A DNA stretch of 64,000 bases. Source: Hymenobacter sp. GOD-10R. Its GTDB lineage: Bacteria > Bacteroidota > Bacteroidia > Cytophagales > Hymenobacteraceae. This document shows positions 1 to 8,634 of this stretch, piece after piece. The stretch covers positions 4,843,001 to 4,907,000 of the forward strand of contig NZ_CP141184.1 in the NCBI RefSeq assembly GCF_035609205.1. Reading direction: 5' to 3'. Made by a program: the position numbers and the translations under genes. The notes under the pieces are model-generated. The model did not search any database and was not told the DNA's origin. It was given only the letters and a program-made list of their open reading frames with translations. Positions within the stretch are counted from its first letter, which is position 1, and each line of letters opens with the position of its first letter.

Positions 1-695
1 TCCACAATTTTGTGCATGCCACCCATTGGGTACCAAGTGCCGAGGGCTAGGTCAGCGTAGTTCATCAGCGAGTAGAGTGCGGGCGTGTTTTGGGGCGTAG
101 CACCTAAAAACAGTACCGGAAACTCCATCAGCTTGAGCAGTTTTTCGTGCTTGAAAAACTTCCGTACGTGTTTGCTCATGCTCTGTAGCACATCGAGGCG
201 TACCGCATCCACCAACAAGCGCGGATCGGCAAACTCCAGCAACGAACGCCCTGGCATGTGCACGAATTTGTTGATCCCTACTTCGTACTTATAGGCAGCT
301 TGGCGCAGAAACTCATCCAGCCGCGCTGCACTGCCCAGCTCAATGCTTTCAAACAATTGGCGCAATGCAGGCATTTGGGCCGGAATGTTCACCGTATCAT
401 TGCCCGCAAATACAACTTGGTAGGAAGGATCGAGGCGTACTAAGTCATAGTAATCGGCTACCCGGTGTCCAAATCGGCCGAAGTACTGTTCAAATACATC
501 AGGCATCCAGTACCAGCTGGGGCCCATGTCATAGGTAAAACCTTCCGCTCGAAACACCCGCGCCCGGCCACCTGGTCCGGCATTTTTTTCCAGAATCGTA
601 ACACGATAGCCGCGCTGGGCTAAAGAAGTTGCGGCGGCTAGGCCAGCAAAGCCAGATCCAATAACAAGTACTTGTTTGGGTTGTGAGGAGCTCAA
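1..695 (-). CDS. crtI: Phytoene desaturase CrtI, N-terminal part (cut by window edge)
   Basis: CrtI-type phytoene desaturase, an FAD enzyme that adds double bases of conjugation to phytoene on the way to lycopene and cyclic carotenoids. The minus-strand translation starts LSSQPKQVLVIGSGFAGLAA, a dinucleotide-binding GxGxxG fold at residues 10-15, followed by the GGRARVF flavin motif and DMGPSWYWMPD, both typical of the family. About 230 residues are visible; the rest lies beyond position 1. An in-frame stop lies upstream at about 727 and there is no ATG, so TTG at 695-693 is the likely start (written as Met in vivo). It is the last gene of a minus-strand carotenoid set (crtZ, merR, sigma, crtI). 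Family call secure; start less so. Confidence 0.93.
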   Translation of the reverse strand, partial: MSSSQPKQVLVIGSGFAGLAAATSLAQRGYRVTILEKNAGPGGRARVFRAEGFTYDMGPSWYWMPDVFEQYFGRFGHRVADYYDLVRLDPSYQVVFAGNDTVNIPAQMPALRQLFESIELGSAARLDEFLRQAAYKYEVGINKFVHMPGRSLLEFADPRLLVDAVRLDVLQSMSKHVRKFFKHEKLLKLMEFPVLFLGATPQNTPALYSLMNYADLALGTWYPMGGMHKIV

Positions 696-830
696 GCGCG
701 GAGATATAGGTGAGGTGGTAGCAAGCTACAAAGCCGAGCCTTACTTTGTTTTAGCGGCACACATTTCGCACGGCCGACCTAGGTACTACTTTGCTAGGTA
801 GCCGCTATAGCTACAGCACGAAAACAAAGC

Positions 831-871
831 AGCTCGCACCAATTTGGCGCGGAGCCAAGATGATGCGAGCT
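831..871 (-). terminator. Hairpin between sigma factor gene and crtI
   Basis: An 8-bp inverted repeat (AGCTCGCA at 831-838, TGCGAGCT at 864-871) encloses a second one (TTGGC/GCCAA). On the minus strand it is followed by a loose T-rich stretch (GCTTTGTTTT). It may end the sigma factor transcript or attenuate reading into crtI. Confidence 0.45.
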
Positions 872-968
872 GTGAAAAAACAACGGGCCGCAAGCGACGG
901 GGCTTAAAGCCAATGTCACCTACGGCCCGCGATACGCCCAGGCGGCAGTTGTACTCTCTCCCTATTCC

Positions 969-1484
969 CTACACGCCCGGGGCGTATACCGTCAGCGCCT
1001 GTTTCAGTTCCTTGCGGGCAATGTGAATTCTATTCTTCACCGTACCAATCGGAATTTGCAGCTTTTCCGCAATTTCCAGGTACTTATACCCGATATAGTA
1101 CATCATAAACGGCGTTCGATAGTCAGCACTCAAGTTGGCAATAGCCTCATTAATATCTGTTACTACGAAATCACTGGTAGCACCGTTGTGCGTAATGTAA
1201 TTCTCGTCCGTATTGAAGTACTGAAAGTACTCCGTGCTATCAATATTACTATTGCGCTTAGTAATCTTGTTGTAGTTGTTGATGAAGGTGTTGCGCATGA
1301 TGGTATACAACCACGCCTTCAAATTGGTGCCCGCTTTAAATTTATCTTTATTAAGCAAGGCCTTCAACAATGTTTCTTGTACTAGGTCTTTAGCGTCGTC
1401 AGCGTCGCGGGTCAAGTTCATGGCCACGGGCTTTAGAGAGTAAGAAATCTTTTGTACCTGATCTGTGAATTCCAAAGAGGTCAT
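969..1484 (-). CDS. ECF-family RNA polymerase sigma factor
   Basis: 171-residue sigma-70 family ECF factor. Region 2 covers about residues 8-80 (DADDAKDLVQETLLKALLN and the AWLYTIMRNTFINNY segment) and region 4 about 115-165 (IGYKYLEIAEKLQIPIGTVK helix-turn-helix followed by NRIHIARKEL). No extra domain is fused and no anti-sigma gene lies beside it. Such ECF genes often sit in carotenoid clusters of Bacteroidota, so control of crt genes by light or oxidative stress is a fair inference, not shown. A TATATTTG element (TAnnTTTG type) on the minus strand at 1523-1516 is placed to start transcription about 25 nt before the ATG. Confidence 0.9.
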   Translation of the reverse strand: MTSLEFTDQVQKISYSLKPVAMNLTRDADDAKDLVQETLLKALLNKDKFKAGTNLKAWLYTIMRNTFINNYNKITKRNSNIDSTEYFQYFNTDENYITHNGATSDFVVTDINEAIANLSADYRTPFMMYYIGYKYLEIAEKLQIPIGTVKNRIHIARKELKQALTVYAPGV

Positions 1485-1911
1485 ACTGTCTAGCTTTTTG
1501 TGGCAAAAGGTTAAACAAATATACGAGGTTGTTAAGAAGCGGTCTAAACTAGACTGAATTATTTTTCACTAACCACGATAATGTAAAGCACGTTGACAAC
1601 GTACGAAGTGACTGATAATCAGTTGGGTTATTTGTATTATTTTTCCGTGTCTGCTCATAGCCAATCGTTAAAGCTAGCTTTTTGAACGTTCAACAGCCTT
1701 ATGACACGATGAAAGAGATGTAGGTACCTAGATACGGTTGAGCTTGACCTTCAAGGCTACTAACAAAGCAATATAGCCTATGAATAAGCTATGCTGCTCT
1801 TCCCTATAAGTGTCGTGATAATACCGCTCATGGATGCACGTGCTCAGCAACAAATGCGATCCGACAACGAATCTCACTGCTAACGCCGAAGTGCGCTGCT
1901 TGCTACTATCC
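1485..1911. other. 427-bp intergenic region with sigma gene promoter
   Basis: No coding signal seen on either strand. It is AT-richer than the flanking genes. Read on the minus strand it holds TATATTTG (1523-1516), which fits the Bacteroidota -7 element TAnnTTTG; I find no TTG at the usual distance, so an alternative sigma could be used. The end near 1890-1911 follows the merR stop without a clear terminator. Confidence 0.5.
1516..1523 (-). promoter_or_regulatory. Candidate -7 element of the ECF sigma gene
   Basis: TATATTTG on the minus strand matches TAnnTTTG and lies 32-39 nt upstream of the ATG at 1484. The -33 TTG is not evident. Confidence 0.4.
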
Positions 1912-2841
1912 TTAGTGAGACGATGCGTGCTCAGGCTGTAGCTGATCAGCAGAAACTATTTTAGTTTTATCGGCCAAAGCCAAAAAGTCCGTCATCAAAG
2001 GTGGCTTGATAATATTCTCTGGCATATCTAGGCAAAGCTGCTGGGCGAGCGGGCCATATAGAACCAGCAACGTCTCGGGGCTAATTGCTGCTAGTTTCTG
2101 AATATAGTCTGGTACTCGGTCGCGCTCGGGCACAGCCGTCAGCACCGTGCAGAGAGCGTAAGGCGTATAGCTGGCGCACACACTTTCCAGCTCAGCTATA
2201 GGCAAATTTTGCCCTAGGTACAGCACATGATGGCCTCGTACCCGCAAGGCATAGTTCATGAAGAGCAACGCCAACTCATGCATCTCACCCTCCGGCAGAA
2301 ATAACACCCAACGGCGTGCTTTTGCGGGGTGCACTGGAGCTAGCGCATCGGTAGCGGCCATAATCTTTTGCCGCAGTAAGTTGGTCACTAAGTGCTCTTG
2401 GGCCGGATTCACGGTGCCGGTTTGCCACAATACTCCCACGCGTTGTAGAAACGGGTAGGCTACATGCATGATGGCTTTCTCGAAACCTAGCTGCCGGATA
2501 GCGTTTCTCAGCAACTCGTCGAGGACGAGCTCATCCATTTCGAGCATTGCAGCCAGCAGAGCATTTACCTGCCGCTCGTAGTCGCGGGAAGCATCACAGC
2601 AAGCAAGCACAGCCTGGGCCAGTTCTTCATCGCTGAGTCGTGCAACCTGCGAAATGCGTTTTCCACGTCCGCATAAGGTTGCTACGTTTAGTAGGCGCCG
2701 CAAATCATCGTCGCAGTAGGTACGGATGTTGGTAGCCGTGCGTACGGGTCGTAAAATGCCGTACCGCTGTTCCCACATGCGGATGGTATGTGCCCGGATA
2801 CCCGAGAGCTGCTCTAAGTCGCTGATTGAAAAACGTCCCAC
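1912..2841 (-). CDS. MerR regulator with cobalamin-binding-like domain (CarH/LitR type)
   Basis: 309 residues. Residues 1-70 form a MerR winged helix (FSISDLEQLSGIRAHTIRMW, then EQRYGILRPVRT). Residues 80-170 match the four-helix B12-binding cap, with W139 and E149-H150 in a W-x9-EH arrangement as in CarH. Residues 175-300 resemble the Rossmann B12 domain. The ligand motif expected as ExHxxG reads E186-M-H188-E-L-A191, so the histidine is kept but the glycine is alanine. CarH proteins repress crt genes in the dark and release DNA when adenosylcobalamin is photolysed; light control here is inferred. Start is GTG at 2841, 21 bp after the crtZ stop, so it is probably cotranscribed with crtZ. Confidence 0.88.
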   Translation of the reverse strand: MGRFSISDLEQLSGIRAHTIRMWEQRYGILRPVRTATNIRTYCDDDLRRLLNVATLCGRGKRISQVARLSDEELAQAVLACCDASRDYERQVNALLAAMLEMDELVLDELLRNAIRQLGFEKAIMHVAYPFLQRVGVLWQTGTVNPAQEHLVTNLLRQKIMAATDALAPVHPAKARRWVLFLPEGEMHELALLFMNYALRVRGHHVLYLGQNLPIAELESVCASYTPYALCTVLTAVPERDRVPDYIQKLAAISPETLLVLYGPLAQQLCLDMPENIIKPPLMTDFLALADKTKIVSADQLQPEHASSH

Positions 2842-2862
2842 TGTACCTACTCCTCCTACTTC

Positions 2863-3363
2863 TTAATTGGCCGACTCTGTGAGTCGGCTACGCTCTCGGC
2901 CCGGTGCGGGCTTGCGGCGCGCCAAAGCAAAGTAGCGGGGTGATACCCACAACAAACCGAACTCCTCGGAGCCATCTCGCCCCGTGGTTTTGTGATGTAT
3001 TTTGTGGGCCATATTCAAAGCGCGCAAGTAATTATTGCGTGATTTACGCCAAAACCGCAGCCGGCCGTGTATTAACACATCGTGCACAAAGAAGTACAAC
3101 GTACCATAGGCGGCAATACCCGTTCCGATCCAGAACCGCCAATCTTTATCAGCAGAGCCATAGATGATAAATAACATCGACAGCGAGCCGTAGAACAGAA
3201 AAAAGAAGTCGTTGCGCTCGAAGCGGTGCGGGTGTCGCACGTGGTGCGAGCGGTGCAAGAACCAGAGTGGTCCGTGCAGCACAAACCGGTGCATGAACCA
3301 CGCAACAAACTCCATTCCCAGAAAAGTGGCCGTGACCACGGCAGCTGCTGCTAGGGGTGTCAT
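2863..3363 (-). CDS. crtZ: Beta-carotene hydroxylase CrtZ
   Basis: Membrane di-iron hydroxylase of the fatty acid hydroxylase superfamily that turns beta-carotene into zeaxanthin. The 166-residue protein carries the full set of histidine clusters: H25-x4-H30, H37-x2-HH, HDVLIH near 95 and HKIHH near 120, separated by hydrophobic membrane segments. Length fits the family. ATG at 3363. It leads the minus-strand carotenoid set, with merR 21 bp downstream. The upstream neighbour at 3370-3492 is only a gene remnant, hinting at a rearrangement that joined crtZ to its present surroundings. Confidence 0.93.
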   Translation of the reverse strand: MTPLAAAAVVTATFLGMEFVAWFMHRFVLHGPLWFLHRSHHVRHPHRFERNDFFFLFYGSLSMLFIIYGSADKDWRFWIGTGIAAYGTLYFFVHDVLIHGRLRFWRKSRNNYLRALNMAHKIHHKTTGRDGSEEFGLLWVSPRYFALARRKPAPGRERSRLTESAN

Positions 3364-3369
3364 AAGGTG

Positions 3370-3492
3370 CTAACCAGCCCAGTATGAAGGATGTTTAAAG
3401 CGTTTGCGCGAAACGACAATTTTCGGCAGCCAGTCGACAAAATTCTCGCGATAGTTGCGCAGTAGGTTTAGGGTGCGCGCTGCTATGACTAC
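3370..3492 (-). pseudogene. Orphan C-terminal remnant of an unidentified gene
   Basis: Between the crotonase stop (3510) and the crtZ ATG there is a 41-codon open frame ending in TAG at 3372-3370 and closed upstream by TAG at 3495-3493. It has no ATG or GTG. Its translation (…RTLNLLRNYRENF…, then …VSRKRFKHPSYWAG) has the composition of a real protein tail: aromatic and basic, few rare codons. I do not recognise the family. It may be the 3' stub of a lost gene of the carotenoid cluster. It could also be chance. Confidence 0.35.
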
Positions 3493-3509
3493 CTAACGAA
3501 TACCTAAAT

Positions 3510-4325
3510 CTAATCCCAGGCAATTTTTTCTTTGTTCAGGAACGCCTGAACTCCCCGGCGGCAATCGTTGGACCCACGTGCTTCTGCGTTGAGCTGAGCG
3601 GCGTAGCGTAGGCTGTCCTCCAGCGCCATGTCGGGCAGCCGGGCGAGCATCTCCTTCGTAATCTCCATACTCTGGCCCGAATTCTCTACGCACAAACGAC
3701 GGGCAAACCGGTAGACATTGTCTGCTAGTTCTTCTTTAGGCACTAAGAAGTTGACCAGCCCAAAATCAGCGGCTAGTTGTGCCGAAATGATGTCGCCGGT
3801 AAGCAGCAACTGCTTTGTACGGGCCTCCCCTATTTTGCGCACCAAGAAGACACTCACGATAGCGGGCAGCAAACCTAGCTTCACTTCCGTGTAGCCAAAC
3901 TGCGCATCGGGCACGGTGAAGGCAAAATCGCAAATAGTAGCTAGGCCGCAGCCGCCTGCTAAGGCGTGGCCCTGCACCTGCCCAATCACGATTTTCTTGA
4001 GCGTATAGATCTGGTGGAACAGCTGCATGAGGTGAGCCGAATCCGACAGATGGTCGGGGTAGCCAACTCCTTGCAGCTCCTGTTCTTGGATATGAGCGAG
4101 GTCAGTGCCGGCGCAAAACACGTCGCCAACGGCGCGCAGCACAATTACTTTGCAGTGCTCATCGTCTTCAGCAACCTCGAAAGCCTGCTTTAACTCGGCT
4201 ACTACATCGTAGCTCAACGCGTTGCGTTTGTCGGGGCGATTTAGCGTGATGTACCCGATGGCATCGCGCGATTCATAGCTGATGTAGCGCAGCTCTTCCA
4301 GCTCCTGAGTAGGCATATTTTCCAT
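3510..4325 (-). CDS. Enoyl-CoA hydratase/isomerase family protein (crotonase)
   Basis: 271-residue crotonase-fold enzyme acting on acyl-CoA. The CoA/oxyanion segment CAGTDL is at residues 71-76 and the second oxyanion glycine lies in the AGGCGLA motif at 123-129. The first catalytic Glu of classical hydratases (GGGCELA) is Gly127 here, while the second is kept as E147 (FGYTEVKLG). A single acid at this place is the pattern of enoyl-CoA isomerases, so isomerase is at least as likely as hydratase. ATG at 4325; a second ATG at 4316 is possible. It stands alone between the remnant and comEC. Confidence 0.87.
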   Translation of the reverse strand: MENMPTQELEELRYISYESRDAIGYITLNRPDKRNALSYDVVAELKQAFEVAEDDEHCKVIVLRAVGDVFCAGTDLAHIQEQELQGVGYPDHLSDSAHLMQLFHQIYTLKKIVIGQVQGHALAGGCGLATICDFAFTVPDAQFGYTEVKLGLLPAIVSVFLVRKIGEARTKQLLLTGDIISAQLAADFGLVNFLVPKEELADNVYRFARRLCVENSGQSMEITKEMLARLPDMALEDSLRYAAQLNAEARGSNDCRRGVQAFLNKEKIAWD

Positions 4326-4501
4326 GGTCGTGCAAGACTAGGCGTTGAAAAATCGGCACCACTGCGAGCGTAAGCTAGGCCGCAGCCGGTGGTTTATTAG
4401 AGGGGCATGGTAACCAAACCTAACGAAAATGACGCTTTTATAAAACTATATACTGCCTTGCTGGGTCTCTCGGTTTCGCTTCAGCTTCCAACAGCTATTA
4501 C

Positions 4502-6748
4502 CTATATACGAGGCTGAACTGTAAAAAAGCCACTCGCCGTTACATCATACGTCTGCATACCAAGCTGTTGCAGCTCTGGCGTCAGCCGCTGAACGTACCA
4601 CGAGCGGCAAGAAGAGTCAAAAACAATCCTAACATCTTTCCCAAATACAGCAGCTAGCTCCTGTGCTTTCACCCGCGCATTGCGCCGGAGCACCACTACA
4701 GACACTGGTTTAGGCGCCCGGGCTGGGCTCAGGCGCTGCGATATGAAGGCCACTGTTATGCCACGCCACACTGCCAGCACCAGGCCACTATCCGGCGCGC
4801 ACCGCGTAGCCGGGACAGCCGCTCCGTGCCAACCAGCATAATACTGTACCCGTTGTGCTTCTCGGGCAATGATACCCGGCACGATGCGGTACGTACGCTC
4901 CGTTTCAGAGAGCGGCAGCGAATCGACGGCAACAATATCAGCGGCGGCACCTTGCCAAAAACCGCACACCGAACGCCGTGGTATGCTGTAAATAATTAAC
5001 CGTTCGTCGGTTTTTAGCTGATGCGCGGCCCACACGCGGTTGCCCGCAAACACGCCCATTAGTGAGCAAGCAAGGCCTAACCACGCCAGACGACGGGCAG
5101 CCAAGAAGGTAAGCAGGGTTAGGATAACACCAAAGATCAGCCACGCTTGTAGCGCCGTCACGTGGATGCCGCTGATAAGGGCGACCGGCATGGCGCGGCC
5201 AATCCAGAAGATGTACTCGTTGAACAGCCAAATCATTTTCTCGAATACCCACGCCACGCACCTAGGTCCCCAATCGAGCAGAGCGGCAACAGCTGGCGCA
5301 AAGGAGCCAATAGCCTCCACTACTCCTTTCAAGCTCAGCAGCACCACGCCCACATACACCGCACCCGATGAAATGGGCACCGCTACTAGGTTGGAAGCCA
5401 AAAAGCTGAGCGGAAACTGATGAAAGTAAAACAACCCCAGTGGGAACGTAGCTACTTGCGCCGCCAATGACAGCGCCGTGGCTTGCCAGATGTTATCCGT
5501 TAGCCAGCTTGTCCACCGCCAAAATTTCTGCACAGACTTAGGTTGCCACGGCCGCTGCCGATTCAGGAAGTAGCCTTTCACATCGAGCCACGCCACGATG
5601 CGCGGCTGCACATACACAATGCTGAGCACCGCCAAGAAAGACAGCTGAAAGCCCACATCAGCCAACAGATACGGATCGTAGCAGAGCAAGCAGAAAGCCG
5701 CCACGGCCAGTGTGTTGTACATGGTACTCTGGCGCCCAGTAGCCCGCGCGATAATGATGAAGGTAAACATCACTGCCGCTCGTAGCACTGACGCCGATAA
5801 GCCCGTCACAAACGCGTACGTCCAGATAACAACGAGACCTAGGATGGCCGTCAGAAGGCGAAACGTGAGGCTGCGCCGCCCTGGTATTCTGCTTACCAGC
5901 CACATCACTGCCCCGAACAGCAGCCCGACTTGCAAGCCCGAAACTGCCATGATGTGCGTGGTGCCCGTGTTGGCGTAGGCCTGCTTGGTATCCTGATCAA
6001 CATCGTCTTTGATACCAAGCACTAAGGCCGAAGCTAAGGCATACTCGCGCTTCTCCTGCACGTACTGCCGAAACACGCCATCCAGCATACGCGCCGCCCG
6101 CATGCTCACGACCCGCAGGTAGCTTGGTGGCTGCGTGGCTATTTTACGGTACTGATCGGGGTGGATAAACTGCTGGTGATAAACCTGATGATAAGCTAGG
6201 TAGCGCCGATAATCGAACTCACCCGGATTTAGCGGCGGCTTGCTCGGCGCTGGTGCCCCGCGCACGAGCCACACGTCGCCGTACTGCGGCGATGTTACTT
6301 GGGCTTGCGCCTCCTGCCGTGGAATCGACACCCGAATACCACCCGTCGCCGGCTGCCAGCGCCCTTTCACGCGCACCGCCGACACGCGCACGGTTGTGGC
6401 ATATGTGTTGGGTCGCACCACCGTGTAATCGTCTACCACGCCTCGGTAAAACTCAACGTGGCTGCCGAACCGGAAGAGGTGGTCGGCGCGGCGCGACTCG
6501 GTGGCTTGCTGCGTCAAGTTCAGCCCGACGACGTAAATAGCCAGGAGAGCCAACAGCCCGGCTGTGTTTATTGCAGTCAGACTTGCGCTTCGTACTGCCC
6601 AGATTTGTACACCCAAAAATAGCCCAGCTACCCCTAGCACCGCCCATTGCAAGCTAGGGAGCGAGTCGCCAAGGTAGAGGTAGGTCAGAATGCCCGCGGC
6701 AAGAGCCAATGTAAGGCGGACGAAGGCATAGGGCGCCCAACGAATCAT
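4502..6748 (-). CDS. comEC: ComEC/Rec2-family DNA transport channel protein
   Basis: 748-residue inner-membrane protein for uptake of transforming DNA. An N-terminal region with two to three membrane segments and an OB-like DUF4131 part (residues 1-200) is followed by the competence domain with many helices (about 230-560, including TTHIMAVSGLQVGLLFG, the family signature). The C-terminal 170 residues form a short soluble domain that lacks the HxHxDH metallo-beta-lactamase signature of long ComEC forms. That shorter architecture is common in Bacteroidota as far as I know. Start set to ATG at 6748 (a TTG at 6754 is in frame). Single gene, no other com genes nearby. Confidence 0.9.
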   Translation of the reverse strand: MIRWAPYAFVRLTLALAAGILTYLYLGDSLPSLQWAVLGVAGLFLGVQIWAVRSASLTAINTAGLLALLAIYVVGLNLTQQATESRRADHLFRFGSHVEFYRGVVDDYTVVRPNTYATTVRVSAVRVKGRWQPATGGIRVSIPRQEAQAQVTSPQYGDVWLVRGAPAPSKPPLNPGEFDYRRYLAYHQVYHQQFIHPDQYRKIATQPPSYLRVVSMRAARMLDGVFRQYVQEKREYALASALVLGIKDDVDQDTKQAYANTGTTHIMAVSGLQVGLLFGAVMWLVSRIPGRRSLTFRLLTAILGLVVIWTYAFVTGLSASVLRAAVMFTFIIIARATGRQSTMYNTLAVAAFCLLCYDPYLLADVGFQLSFLAVLSIVYVQPRIVAWLDVKGYFLNRQRPWQPKSVQKFWRWTSWLTDNIWQATALSLAAQVATFPLGLFYFHQFPLSFLASNLVAVPISSGAVYVGVVLLSLKGVVEAIGSFAPAVAALLDWGPRCVAWVFEKMIWLFNEYIFWIGRAMPVALISGIHVTALQAWLIFGVILTLLTFLAARRLAWLGLACSLMGVFAGNRVWAAHQLKTDERLIIYSIPRRSVCGFWQGAAADIVAVDSLPLSETERTYRIVPGIIAREAQRVQYYAGWHGAAVPATRCAPDSGLVLAVWRGITVAFISQRLSPARAPKPVSVVVLRRNARVKAQELAAVFGKDVRIVFDSSCRSWYVQRLTPELQQLGMQTYDVTASGFFTVQPRI

Positions 6749-6812
6749 ACGCAACTAGATAAATCACCTAACAATAGATTACACCTAGGCAGGGCCAATA
6801 TCCATACCAGCT

Positions 6813-6857
6813 CAACAAAAACGGTGCTTGCTCTAGGAGCAAGCACCGTTTTTGTTG
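6813..6857. terminator. Bidirectional terminator between GNAT gene and comEC
   Basis: Long hairpin with 20-nt arms: CAACAAAAACGGTGCTTGCT pairs with AGCAAGCACCGTTTTTGTTG around CTAGG. A-tract and T-tract flank the stem, so it works in both directions; it follows the GNAT stop at 6890 on the minus strand. Confidence 0.9.
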
Positions 6858-6889
6858 TAGTAGCTGAGCAAATCGTTGAGTGTAATTAC

Positions 6890-7330
6890 TCAACTACTTT
6901 TTTGCCAAGCCATTTTGAAGTGTTCGATGTCGCACTCGTTGAACTGCGGTCCTTCTTTTACGAAGCTGTGGCGCTCGTAGAAGCGGACAGCCGGCAGTTG
7001 GGCATGTAGATACACCTGCGCATCGGGATGAGCAGCCTGCACATCCTGCAGCACACTTTGTAGCAAAGCAGCGCCAGCGGCCTGATTACGATACTCTTCC
7101 AGCACGGCAAAGCGCTCTAGTTTCACGCCGTTCGGCGTTTTGCGCCAGCGGGCGGCACCGCAAGGCGTACCATCGGCGGTGCGAGCTAGATAATGATGCG
7201 CATCAGTACGGTCATGCTCATCGTACTCGGCGTTGGGAGGCACACCTTGTCCTTCAACAAATACTTTTCGGCGGATGGCAAGCGCGGCATCCAAGTCAGT
7301 CGGCTCAGTAATAGCTTGAGCAGTAATCAT
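6890..7330 (-). CDS. GNAT family N-acetyltransferase
   Basis: 146 residues with one GNAT fold. The start ITAQAITEPTDLDAALAIRR is typical of the YjcF/ElaA-like subgroup, and VFVEGQGVP is a known feature of it. Motif A, which holds the acetyl-CoA pyrophosphate, is EEYRNQAAGAALLQ near residues 79-92 with a less usual R-x3-A-G loop. The acceptor substrate cannot be told from sequence. ATG at 7330. It lies 59 bp downstream of phoH in the same direction and is followed by a strong terminator, so it may be read from the phoH promoter. Confidence 0.85.
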   Translation of the reverse strand: MITAQAITEPTDLDAALAIRRKVFVEGQGVPPNAEYDEHDRTDAHHYLARTADGTPCGAARWRKTPNGVKLERFAVLEEYRNQAAGAALLQSVLQDVQAAHPDAQVYLHAQLPAVRFYERHSFVKEGPQFNECDIEHFKMAWQKSS

Positions 7331-7389
7331 GAAGCGGACATAAAAGAAACGCGGGACTGACCTAAGTCAGCCCCGCGAATACTGGACAG

Positions 7390-8493
7390 TTAAAGTTGCT
7401 GTTCGTGGTTTAGGGGCAACGAAGTCGCGCCGTCATTTTCCGGTCGCGCGTCGGGGTGACGATCCGGGCGGTCATTCCTGTTATTCTGATAAGGACGGTA
7501 CTCGCGCACCGGCCGGTTTGCCTGCTCCTTTTGCTGCGTAGCATCGAAACGGTCGTAAGCGTACACGATTTCCTTCACCAAACGGTGACGAACTACGTCT
7601 TCGGCGCTCATTTCTACGAAGCCGATACCGCGTACATCCTTTAGAATATCAAGCGCTTGCAACAAGCCCGACTTCTGTTTGGTAGGCAAGTCAATCTGGC
7701 TCCGGTCGCCGTTCACCATCACTTTCGCTGACGGTCCCATGCGGGTCAGGAACATCTTGAGCTGCGACGGCGTGGTGTTCTGGGCCTCATCGAGCAGCAC
7801 AAACGCGTTATTGAGCGTACGACCGCGCATGTAAGCCAACGGCGCAATTTCGATGATCTTGTTGTCCTGGTAGAATTTCAGCTTTTCAGCCGGAATCATA
7901 TCTTCCAAAGCGTCATAAATCGGGCGCAGGTACGGATCAACCTTCTCTTTCATGTCGCCGGGCAGGAAACCTAGGCTCTCACCGGCTTCTACCACGGGGC
8001 GCGAAATGATGATCTTCTTGACCTCCTTGTTCTTGAGCGCCCGCACGGCCAACGCCACCGAAATGTAGGTCTTACCTGTACCGGCCGGTCCTAGGGCAAA
8101 CGTCAAGTCGTTCTTAAGAACGGATTCGACGAGGCGTTGCTGGTTAGGAGTCTTGGCCTTAATCACGCCGCCCTTTGCTCCGAATACAATCACATCAGCT
8201 GGTGAGGCGGTAGCGATAATGCGCTCCTGCTGCTCATCATCGGCGGCCGCCACGTACTCACTCACCACTTTATCAGTGATTTGGCCATACTGGTGGTAGT
8301 GCTCGATGAGGGAGGACAGAATTTCGTTGATACGCGCAATGACGGGCGTTTGGCCCTGAATCTTAATTTCGTTGCCGCGAGAAATGATTTTACTACCTGG
8401 GAAGGCGGCGGCTAGTTGGCGAATGTTTTGGTTGTCGGGTCCGAGGAACTCGACGAGGGAAACATTTTCGAGGGTGATGATTTTCTCGACCAA
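7390..8493 (-). CDS. phoH: PhoH-like ATPase
   Basis: 367-residue PhoH family P-loop ATPase, thought to act in RNA metabolism together with YbeY-type nucleases. Residues 1-75 are the N-terminal KH-like part (FPGSKIISRGNEIKIQG). Walker A is GPAGTGKTY near residue 136 and Walker B is VLLDEAQNT near 231. The last 50 residues are a polar, low-complexity Arg/Asn/Asp tail. There is no ATG at the family start; TTG at 8493 gives VEKIITLENVSL, which fits relatives. It diverges from the SAM hydrolase-like gene at 8635. Confidence 0.92.
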   Translation of the reverse strand: MVEKIITLENVSLVEFLGPDNQNIRQLAAAFPGSKIISRGNEIKIQGQTPVIARINEILSSLIEHYHQYGQITDKVVSEYVAAADDEQQERIIATASPADVIVFGAKGGVIKAKTPNQQRLVESVLKNDLTFALGPAGTGKTYISVALAVRALKNKEVKKIIISRPVVEAGESLGFLPGDMKEKVDPYLRPIYDALEDMIPAEKLKFYQDNKIIEIAPLAYMRGRTLNNAFVLLDEAQNTTPSQLKMFLTRMGPSAKVMVNGDRSQIDLPTKQKSGLLQALDILKDVRGIGFVEMSAEDVVRHRLVKEIVYAYDRFDATQQKEQANRPVREYRPYQNNRNDRPDRHPDARPENDGATSLPLNHEQQL

Positions 8494-8557
8494 TCTGTGG
8501 GTGCTTTTAAGCGAATGAATTAGGGAAATGAACCGGCAATAGTGGCGTAAGTTCAGC

Positions 8558-8584
8558 TTGGTTCGCTTAAAACGCCTACTTTTG
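8558..8584 (+). promoter_or_regulatory. Promoter of the SAM hydroxide adenosyltransferase gene
   Basis: TTG at 8558-8560 and TACTTTTG at 8577-8584, separated by 16 nt, agree with the Bacteroidota sigma-ABfr pattern (TTG … TAnnTTTG). The ATG is 51 nt downstream at 8635. Confidence 0.6.
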
Positions 8585-8634
8585 CCGCCCCCGCATCGGG
8601 TTAAACAATAGTACGAAGAATCTTAATTTCCGGC

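Noticed and set aside
4756..5978. Several plus- and minus-strand frames within comEC
   Set aside because: Shadows of the long comEC frame; no independent support.
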